Below, one piece after another: positions 1 to 8,178 of a DNA stretch of 8,178 nucleotides. The stretch spans positions 1 to 8,178 of the forward strand of contig JAGRHB010000071.1 of NCBI GenBank assembly GCA_020445245.1. The letters are read 5' to 3'. A program made the translations under genes and the position numbers. The notes beneath the pieces were generated by a model that saw nothing but the letters and a program-made list of their open reading frames with translations, ran no database searches and had not been told where the DNA came from. The number at the start of each line of letters is the position of its first letter. The stretch's first letter is position 1. This DNA comes from Gammaproteobacteria bacterium. Lineage in GTDB: Bacteria > Pseudomonadota > Gammaproteobacteria > Chromatiales > Sedimenticolaceae.

Positions 1-130
1 AAATACCGCGGCCATTCTGTTCACCGCTGGTTTCTTATTAAGCGTTTCATCAGGCCGCATCTGGAAGCCCGTACTGCATGACATCCGTCGAGGCATCGTG
101 TGCCGAGTGTGTCTTCCCACGACGGGTGCG
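1..130. other. Short region downstream of ligA; no supported complete gene
   Basis: No complete gene is supported here. On the minus strand an ATG at 60-58 opens a frame of 20 codons that runs off the left edge without a stop, beginning MRPDETLNKK. It could be the start of a further minus-strand gene after ligA, but no good Shine-Dalgarno precedes it and 20 residues cannot identify a product. On the plus strand one frame is open from the edge to a TGA at 79-81 and could be the tail of a convergent gene; it is equally unrecognisable. I see no strong GC hairpin followed by a T-run, so no intrinsic terminator for ligA is called. Confidence 0.4.
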
Positions 131-3018
<2,888 letters not shown>

Positions 3019-3078
3019 CGCAGTTTGCCGTCTAACGGCCCCCAGAATGCCGGTCCGCCTGCAACACAGACGGGAAAA
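3019..3078 (-). other. smc-zipA intergenic spacer with small hairpin
   Basis: This 60-bp gap between the smc stop and the zipA start has no clear promoter or T-run terminator, so read-through from smc is the simplest reading. Just upstream of the zipA ATG, in the RBS zone, positions 3039-3027 on the minus strand read GCCGT TAG ACGGC, a 5-bp stem with a 3-nt loop ending 8 nt before the start codon. A stem this short may be chance. If real it could weaken ribosome access to zipA. Confidence 0.35.
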
Positions 3079-6000
3079 TCAAACCGCTGCCAGCGCCGCC
3101 GCCTCTTCGACGTCGACCGAGACCATGCGCGAAACGCCCGGCTCGTGCATGGTCACGCCGCTGAGCTGATTGGCGATCTCCATTGTCACCTTGTTGTGGG
3201 TGATGAAGATGAACTGGACGTGCGCGGACATCTCCTTCACCAGCGCCGAGTAGCGCCCGACATTGGCGTCGTCGAGCGGTGCATCCACCTCGTCCAGCAT
3301 ACAGAAAGGTGCCGGATTGAGACGGAAGATCGCGAACACCATCGCCACGGCTGTCAATGCCTTCTCACCGCCGGACAACAGATGAATGCTGCTGTTGCGT
3401 TTGCCCGGCGGCCGCGCCATCACCGTCACACCGGTATCGAGCAGATCCTCTCCGGTCAACTCCAGGTACGCGTGGCCACCACCGAAAAGCTTCGGGAACA
3501 GCTCCTTGAACCCGGCATCGACGCGATCGAAGGTTTCTTTGAATCGCGTGCGGGTTTCACGGTCGATCTTGCGGATCGCCTCTTCCAGCGTCGCCAGCGA
3601 TTTGCTGATGTCCTCATGCTGGGCGTCGAGGTAGGCCATGCGCTCGCTTTGTTCCTGGAACTCGTCGATCGCCGCGAGATTGATCGGACCGAGCCGCTGG
3701 ATGCGGTTACCCAGGTCTTCGACCCGCGTCTGCCATACCTCGACAGCGGCGTCCTGCATCATCTCCTGCTGCAACTGTGCGCGCTCGAAGCCGGTCTCCG
3801 CCAACTGCTCCTCGAGCGTGCGGCTGCGCACCATGATCTCCTGGCGTGCCATCCGTGCCTGGTCAAGGCGGCCGCGCTCGTCCTGTACCCGCTGTTCGAC
3901 CTGGTGCCGCAACTGATCGAGTTCGCGCAAGCGGTGGTCTATTCCCTCCAGGCCCTTGCGGGCCTGCGACAGGCTGGTCTCGACCTCAGCACGCACCTGC
4001 AGTTGCTGCTCCAGGCGCAGTTGCTGCTCTCCGATCGGCGCCTTGCCGGCATCGAGCTGGGCCTCCAGACCGCTGCAGCGCTCCTGGAGTTGCGCCAACT
4101 GCTGTTGCATCCGCCCCATCCCGGCGCGAAGCGAATCCTCGGAGCTGCGCATCGATTCCACGCGCAGCGCGATTTCGTGCACCCGGTTGCGTGCCGCGCT
4201 GGCGGTGCCGCGTGCCGCGTCCAGGGCTTCCCGCAACGCATCACGCTCGGCGACCAGTGTCTCGCGGTGTTTGGCCATGTCCTCGATCGAGGCGAGCGCC
4301 TGGTGCAGGCGGCTGCGCGCAGCCTGCATATCGGTCACGCCCTGCTGCAACTGCTGTTGCAGGTCGAGGGCATCTTTCTCCAGGCCATCCAGACGGTGCC
4401 TTATCTGTTCCGCACGTGCCTGCTTGCCGCTGAGCAGGGCGCGCACCTCGGCCACCATTCGCTGGGCGGCCTCGGCCTCACGCTGCTGCACCTCGCGCGC
4501 CTGCTCGGCCTCGACCAGGGCACGACGATCGGCTGCCAGCTGGTCGGCCAGCCGCGTGACCTCCGGCTCGAGCTGAGCCAGACGTTGGGTCAGGACCCGG
4601 ATCTCCTGTTCCCGCGCCAGCACCCCCGCACGCGCATCGCTGCCCCGCTGCACACTGACCCAACCACGTCCGACCCGCACACCGTCTGGTGTGACCAGAC
4701 ATTCGCCGGGCGCCAGCGTATTGCGTCGTTGCAGGGCATCCGTCAGATCATTCGCAGTGCGGATGCTGTTGAGCAGATGCAGCAGCGGCTCGGGCCCGCT
4801 CACATGTGCTGCAAGCGTGCCCTCGAGCACCTGCGGCCTTCCGTCACCAGACTCGAACAGGGTGAGGACCCCACGTTCGAGGCGCACCAGATCCGCGGCG
4901 GGGACGTCGAGATCATCGACCATGACCGCCTGCAGCTGTTCGGCCAGCACCACTTCGGCAGCCTTCTGCCACTGGCCGGAGACCTCGACCGTCTCCAGCA
5001 GACGGCGCGCTTCACCCAGTCCCTTGTCGCGCAGCCAGCGCTCGACACCCCTGTCACCCTCACCGCGAGCCGCCTGCTGGAGGGCGGTCAGCGATGCCAG
5101 CCGGCCGCGCAGCGTCTCAAGCTCGGAACGTGCTGTGGCAAGCTCCTCCTGCGCCTGCTGGCCGCGTTGGCGCAGGCTTGCGATCGATTGCAGGCGTGCC
5201 TCGACGCGCTCCCTGACCGCCAACAACGCGGCCTCGCCCTCGGATTCACGACGCTGCAGTTCGACAATCTCGGCCGCCAGCGACATATCGGCAAGGTGCG
5301 CGCGCTCCTCCTCGTTGCGTGTCAGGCGCCGCTTCAGCTGCACTTCCTGCTGTTCGAGATGGTTGATCCGGGTGCGCTCCACCTGCGCCTGCTGCGCCGG
5401 CTCGTTTGCACCCTGATTGAAACTGTCCCAGTTGGTCTGCCAGGCCAGCATGGTCGCCTCTGCATCGTGCAGCGCCTTTGCCGCAGCGTCGGACTCAGTC
5501 CTGGCAGTGTCGAGCATCGGTTGATCGCGCTCGAGTTCACCGGCCAGTTCGGCCAAACGGCTGCCGTCCTGCTCGCTCAGCGCTGTCGCCTGGGCCAGTG
5601 CCTGACGGGCCTGGACCAAGTCCGACTCCTGCTGGCGCCGCGCCTCGCGCGCGTACTGGATCGACTCCTCGAGCCGCGCGATCTCTGAGCCGACCGCGTA
5701 GAAACGTCCCTGGATCGTGTTGAAGGCGTCGTTGGCCTCGGTGTGCGCGGAGCGCTGCTGCTCGATCTCCGCCTCGATATTGCGCTGTTCGGCGATCGCC
5801 GCCTGCAGCAGGTTTTCCTGCTCGGCGATGGTGCGGTCGCGCTGTTCGATGTCCGTCAGCATCGCGTCCAGCCGCAGCACCAGAAGTTCGGCGCGCACAC
5901 GACGTTCCTCTTCGCGCAGGGCCTTGTATTTCTGCGCGGTGGCAGACTGGCGCTCGAGGTGTCTTAACTGCTTCTGCACCTCTTCACGCAAGTCGTCGAG

Positions 6001-6579
6001 GCGTTCCAGGTTCTCCCGCGTGTGGCCGATACGGTTCTCGGTCTCGCGGCGGCGTTCCTTGTACTTCGAGATTCCGGCCGCCTCTTCCAGGTAGACCCGC
6101 AGATCCTCGGGACGCGCCTCGATCAGGCGCGAGATCATCCCCTGCTCGATAATCGAATAGCTGCGCGGACCCAGACCAGTGCCGAGGAAGAGGTCGGTGA
6201 TGTCGCGGCGCCGGCAGCGCACACCATTGAGGTAATACAGCGACTGGCCGTCACGCGAGACCTGGCGCTTTACCGAGATCTGGCTGTACTGCGCATACTG
6301 CCCGCCGGCACCGCCGTCGGCGTTGTCGAATACCAGCTCGATGGTCGCTGTGCCGACCGGTTTGCGACTGGTCGAGCCATTGAAGATAACGTCCGCCATC
6401 GACTCGCCGCGGAGGTTCTTGGCCGAGCTCTCGCCCATGACCCAGCGTACCGCATCGATGACATTGGATTTGCCGCAGCCATTGGGTCCGACGATACCGA
6501 CGAGATTGCTGGGGAACAGGACCGTGGTCGGGTCCACAAAGGATTTGAAACCCGCCAGCTTGATTTTTTCCAGACGCAT
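3079..6579 (-). CDS. smc: Chromosome segregation protein SMC
   Basis: SMC is the ATPase core of the bacterial condensin SMC-ScpAB, which organises and segregates the chromosome. From the chosen start the protein has 1166 residues, the normal family length. The N-terminal ATPase half has Walker A GPNGCGKSN at about 31-39 and a Q-loop region SIIEQG around 142-147. Two long coiled-coil arms, rich in Glu, Gln, Arg, Leu and Ala, flank a hinge domain at about 505-650. The C-terminal half has the signature LSGGEK at about 1068-1073 and Walker B CMLDEVDAPLD at about 1093-1103, followed by a THNK motif. No frameshift or missing catalytic residue is seen. I prefer the ATG at 6579-6577, giving MRLEKIKLAGFKSF, which fits the family N-terminus. 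An in-frame TTG three codons upstream (6588) is less likely. No strong Shine-Dalgarno precedes either start. scpA and scpB are not in the window. Confidence 0.97.
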   Translation of the reverse strand: MRLEKIKLAGFKSFVDPTTVLFPSNLVGIVGPNGCGKSNVIDAVRWVMGESSAKNLRGESMADVIFNGSTSRKPVGTATIELVFDNADGGAGGQYAQYSQISVKRQVSRDGQSLYYLNGVRCRRRDITDLFLGTGLGPRSYSIIEQGMISRLIEARPEDLRVYLEEAAGISKYKERRRETENRIGHTRENLERLDDLREEVQKQLRHLERQSATAQKYKALREEERRVRAELLVLRLDAMLTDIEQRDRTIAEQENLLQAAIAEQRNIEAEIEQQRSAHTEANDAFNTIQGRFYAVGSEIARLEESIQYAREARRQQESDLVQARQALAQATALSEQDGSRLAELAGELERDQPMLDTARTESDAAAKALHDAEATMLAWQTNWDSFNQGANEPAQQAQVERTRINHLEQQEVQLKRRLTRNEEERAHLADMSLAAEIVELQRRESEGEAALLAVRERVEARLQSIASLRQRGQQAQEELATARSELETLRGRLASLTALQQAARGEGDRGVERWLRDKGLGEARRLLETVEVSGQWQKAAEVVLAEQLQAVMVDDLDVPAADLVRLERGVLTLFESGDGRPQVLEGTLAAHVSGPEPLLHLLNSIRTANDLTDALQRRNTLAPGECLVTPDGVRVGRGWVSVQRGSDARAGVLAREQEIRVLTQRLAQLEPEVTRLADQLAADRRALVEAEQAREVQQREAEAAQRMVAEVRALLSGKQARAEQIRHRLDGLEKDALDLQQQLQQGVTDMQAARSRLHQALASIEDMAKHRETLVAERDALREALDAARGTASAARNRVHEIALRVESMRSSEDSLRAGMGRMQQQLAQLQERCSGLEAQLDAGKAPIGEQQLRLEQQLQVRAEVETSLSQARKGLEGIDHRLRELDQLRHQVEQRVQDERGRLDQARMARQEIMVRSRTLEEQLAETGFERAQLQQEMMQDAAVEVWQTRVEDLGNRIQRLGPINLAAIDEFQEQSERMAYLDAQHEDISKSLATLEEAIRKIDRETRTRFKETFDRVDAGFKELFPKLFGGGHAYLELTGEDLLDTGVTVMARPPGKRNSSIHLLSGGEKALTAVAMVFAIFRLNPAPFCMLDEVDAPLDDANVGRYSALVKEMSAHVQFIFITHNKVTMEIANQLSGVTMHEPGVSRMVSVDVEEAAALAAV

Positions 6580-6732
6580 GGCGCGCAAAGATACAGGATG
6601 CCTCGGCGCCGATACAAGAAGCCGCTCGCTGCTGCGAAAAGCTTATACAAATACGCCGTATCCACATGTTTTTATGTATTTTTTATGGCTAACCTAATGT
6701 CATTTCTCGCATGATTGGCCGGGCACCTCGCG

Positions 6733-6738
6733 TATAAT
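6733..6738 (+). promoter_or_regulatory. -10 box of the queF promoter
   Basis: A perfect sigma-70 -10 hexamer TATAAT lies 35 nt before the queF ATG, which would place transcription start near 6745 and leave a leader of about 28 nt. At 17-nt spacing the -35 position (6710-6715) reads CATGAT, a poor match to TTGACA, and there is no extended TG motif. The core promoter is therefore of mixed strength, or may rely on an activator or the AT-rich DNA upstream. The short leader leaves no room for a preQ1 riboswitch. Confidence 0.6.
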
Positions 6739-6763
6739 GTGCGGCAATCTGCGAACTGTTGCC

Positions 6764-6767
6764 AGGA
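6764..6767 (+). promoter_or_regulatory. Ribosome binding site of queF
   Basis: AGGA lies 6 nt before the ATG at 6774 and is the best Shine-Dalgarno seen among the starts in this window. It decides the start: the in-frame TTG at 6759 lies upstream of this site and so cannot use it. Confidence 0.7.
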
Positions 6768-6773
6768 AAACCC

Positions 6774-7163
6774 ATGTCCACCCGAGCCAGCAAAGATCTC
6801 GAGACTTTCGAAAACCCGCGTCCCGAGCGCGATTACACGATCCGCATCCGCCTGCCGGAGTTCACCTGCCTGTGTCCGAAGACCGGGCAGCCGGACTTCG
6901 CGACCCTGCATCTGGAGTACGTACCGGATGCCAGGTGCGTCGAGCTGAAGTCGCTGAAGCTCTATATATGGTCATTCCGCGACGAGGGCGCATTTCACGA
7001 GGCCGTGACCAATCGCATCCTCGATGACCTGGTGGCCGCAACCTCGCCCCGCTTCATGCGGCTGACTGCCGAATTCAACGTGCGCGGTGGCGTCTATACC
7101 AATGTGATCGCCGAGCACCGTGCCGATGACTGGCCGACGCCACAGGCCATCCACCTGCCCTGA
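6774..7163 (+). CDS. queF: NADPH-dependent 7-cyano-7-deazaguanine reductase QueF (short, unimodal type)
   Basis: QueF reduces the nitrile of preQ0 to the amine of preQ1 with NADPH, the step before tRNA-guanine transglycosylase in queuosine tRNA modification. It is a cytoplasmic T-fold enzyme. The 129-residue protein has the family hallmarks. [13 protein letters not shown] at about 30-42 contains the catalytic Cys34, which forms the thioimide with preQ0, and the proton-donor Asp41. The QueF motif ELKSLKLY lies at 57-64. FRDEGAFHE follows, with FHE at 74-76 as substrate-binding residues, and [11 protein letters not shown] at about 101-111. The size and single T-fold place it in the unimodal class (as in Bacillus subtilis) rather than the two-domain E. 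coli class of about 280 residues. The start ATG is supported by AGGA 6 nt upstream. It is followed after 3 nt by a sugar kinase gene, so the two are probably co-transcribed. No queC, queD or queE is nearby. Confidence 0.95.
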   Translation: MSTRASKDLETFENPRPERDYTIRIRLPEFTCLCPKTGQPDFATLHLEYVPDARCVELKSLKLYIWSFRDEGAFHEAVTNRILDDLVAATSPRFMRLTAEFNVRGGVYTNVIAEHRADDWPTPQAIHLP

Positions 7164-7166
7164 GCA

Positions 7167-8178
7167 ATGACACCGCTGCGCGCGCGGTCCGACTGCTATG
7201 TCGGCGTCGACCTCGGCACCTCGGGCTGTCGCGCGATCGCGATCGACCGTCACGGCCGCGGCATCGCCGAGGCCCGTGCAACACTGCCTCCGTCGAGACA
7301 TCCGGCACCGGGCGCCAGCGAGCAGGACCCGCAGGATTGGTGGTCAGGCGTCACCCGGGTGCTGGCCGGGGTCGCAGAACGGGCCCCCGGACGGATCCGG
7401 GCAATCAGCGTCGACGGCACCTCCTCCACACTGCTGCTGTGTGACAAGCACGGCATACCCTGCAGTACGGCATTGATGTATGACGACAGCCGGGCACGCG
7501 ACCAGGCGCAGCGGATCGAGGCGGTCGCCCCGGCCGGCAGTCCCGCCCGTGGCGCAGGGTCGGCGCTGGCCAAACTGCTTTATCTGCTGGAGCACGGTGG
7601 CAAGAACCGGCCTGCCCACGCGCTGCACCAGGCAGATTGGATCGCCGGCCGACTGGGTGCCGGGTATGGCATCGCCGATGAAAACAATGTCCTGAAACTG
7701 GGATACGACCCGGTTGCGAGGAAATGGCCTGACTGGCTTTTGGCCTGGGCAGGGGTGCCACCCCTGCTTCCCGAGGTGTGCCCGGTCGGCCACGTGACCG
7801 GTCGGATCGCGGCAGAGGTGGCCAGGTCGCTCGGCCTGCCTGACGATGTGCGGCTGGTCGCCGGCACCACCGACAGCAATGCCGCCACTCTGGCTGCCGG
7901 CATCAGCCGAACCGGCGATGCGGTCACGTCACTTGGCAGCACCCTGGTGCTGAAAATCTACAGCGAACACCCGATCGCGGCGGCGCAGTATGGTGTCTAC
8001 AGCCACCGCATCGGCGACCGCTGGCTGGCTGGCGGTGCGTCGAACAGTGGCGGGGCCGTGCTGCGACAGTTTTTTTCCGATGCCCAGGTGGCTGCACTCA
8101 GCGAACGGATCGATCCCGACCGGCCGCTCGGCCTGGACTACTACCCACTGCCAGGCGCCGGTGAGCGTTTCCCGTTCA
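7167..8178 (+). CDS. FGGY-family carbohydrate kinase, probable D-ribulose kinase (partial, C-terminus beyond window)
   Basis: FGGY kinases phosphorylate sugars or polyols with ATP. The frame runs from ATG 7167 to the window end, giving 337 codons. It lacks the C-terminal part, about 90 residues if the full length is the 430 or so I recall for this group. Visible motifs are the N-terminal phosphate-binding strand YVGVDLGTSGCRAIAID at 11-27 (Asp15), VDGTSSTLLL at 82-91, and GTTDSNAA at 233-240 with the likely catalytic base Asp236. LGSTLVLK (256-263) and GGASNSGGAVLR (289-300) form the C-domain nucleotide site. The segments GYGIADENNVLKLGYDP, GVYSHRIGDRWLAGGASN and LDYYPLPGAGERFPF closely resemble, from memory, the cyanobacterial and plant D-ribulose kinase group (Synechococcus Synpcc7942_2462, Arabidopsis At2g21370) more than xylulokinase or glycerol kinase. 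The likely reaction is D-ribulose to D-ribulose 5-phosphate; the substrate is inferred. It begins 3 nt after the queF stop with only a weak GAG before it, suggesting translational coupling. Confidence 0.88.
   Translation, partial: MTPLRARSDCYVGVDLGTSGCRAIAIDRHGRGIAEARATLPPSRHPAPGASEQDPQDWWSGVTRVLAGVAERAPGRIRAISVDGTSSTLLLCDKHGIPCSTALMYDDSRARDQAQRIEAVAPAGSPARGAGSALAKLLYLLEHGGKNRPAHALHQADWIAGRLGAGYGIADENNVLKLGYDPVARKWPDWLLAWAGVPPLLPEVCPVGHVTGRIAAEVARSLGLPDDVRLVAGTTDSNAATLAAGISRTGDAVTSLGSTLVLKIYSEHPIAAAQYGVYSHRIGDRWLAGGASNSGGAVLRQFFSDAQVAALSERIDPDRPLGLDYYPLPGAGERFPF

Larger units (their letters stand above)
6580..6773. promoter_or_regulatory. Divergent smc/queF intergenic regulatory region
   Basis: This 194-bp gap separates the divergently transcribed smc and queF, so it must hold promoters for both directions. 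The part around 6641-6710 is clearly AT-rich against the GC-rich neighbours, with T-runs at 6669-6673 and 6679-6684. A rightward -10 box is clear (separate entry). A leftward box is only tentative: TATAAG at 6647-6642 on the minus strand, with a poor -35 (AACATG at 6670-6665) 17 nt upstream. A perfect 5-1-5 inverted repeat, ATACG C CGTAT, lies at 6651-6661 beside that leftward box and could be an operator half-site pair, though it is short enough to be chance. No preQ1 riboswitch or other structured leader is apparent. Confidence 0.6.

Noticed and set aside
3999..4029. 13-bp direct repeat GCAGTTGCTGCTC, two copies 18 bp apart
   Set aside because: It falls in the SMC coiled coil and encodes repeated Glu-Gln-Gln-Leu heptad residues, so protein composition explains it.
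4345..4362. Inverted repeat CTGCAA-CTGCTG-TTGCAG
   Set aside because: It encodes a Gln/Leu-rich stretch of the SMC arm; repeated CAG and CTG codons readily produce such stems.
3025..5688. Plus-strand open frame of 887 codons lying antisense to smc
   Set aside because: It lies wholly opposite the unmistakable smc gene. Its protein is Leu/Gln/Arg/His-rich with no recognisable domain, as expected when the complement of GC-rich coiled-coil codons lacks stops.
6580..6588. Upstream in-frame TTG start for smc
   Set aside because: The ATG at 6579 gives MRLEKIKLAGFKSF, the usual SMC beginning; the TTG adds only three residues and has no better ribosome site.
6759..6773. Upstream in-frame TTG start for queF
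   Set aside because: It lies upstream of the AGGA site that serves the ATG at 6774, and the family N-terminus does not need the extra five residues.
6739..6773. preQ1 riboswitch ahead of queF
   Set aside because: The predicted leader is only about 28 nt and shows neither the stem-loop nor the A-rich tail of known preQ1 aptamers.

Overview
The window looks like ordinary chromosome from a GC-rich gammaproteobacterium. The clearest sign is the order smc, zipA, ligA on the minus strand. ZipA is restricted to gammaproteobacteria, and a full-length SMC instead of MukB points away from enterics, towards groups such as Pseudomonas, Xanthomonas or the purple and sulfur-oxidising Chromatiales. The exact lineage cannot be fixed from this sequence.

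Layout: positions 1-130 are a short stretch downstream of ligA with no convincing complete gene. Positions 131-6579 carry three minus-strand genes, transcribed in the order smc (chromosome condensation), zipA (FtsZ anchor) and ligA (NAD-dependent DNA ligase). smc and zipA are 60 bp apart. zipA and ligA overlap by 4 bp, and ligA appears to start with TTG. Positions 6580-6773 form a divergent, partly AT-rich intergenic region with a TATAAT box facing rightward. On the plus strand follow queF (7-cyano-7-deazaguanine reductase of queuosine synthesis) and, 3 nt later, an FGGY-family sugar kinase cut by the window edge. The kinase resembles the D-ribulose kinase group known from cyanobacteria and plants.

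The left cluster joins chromosome segregation, divisome assembly and DNA nick sealing, a known housekeeping grouping. The right pair couples a tRNA-modification enzyme with a pentulose kinase. Their close spacing implies one transcript, but no shared pathway is evident. I see no tRNA, rRNA, CRISPR array, insertion sequence, phage gene or toxin-antitoxin pair. I do not see a previously undescribed system. The most interesting point is the cyanobacterial/plant-type ribulokinase homologue tied to queF.
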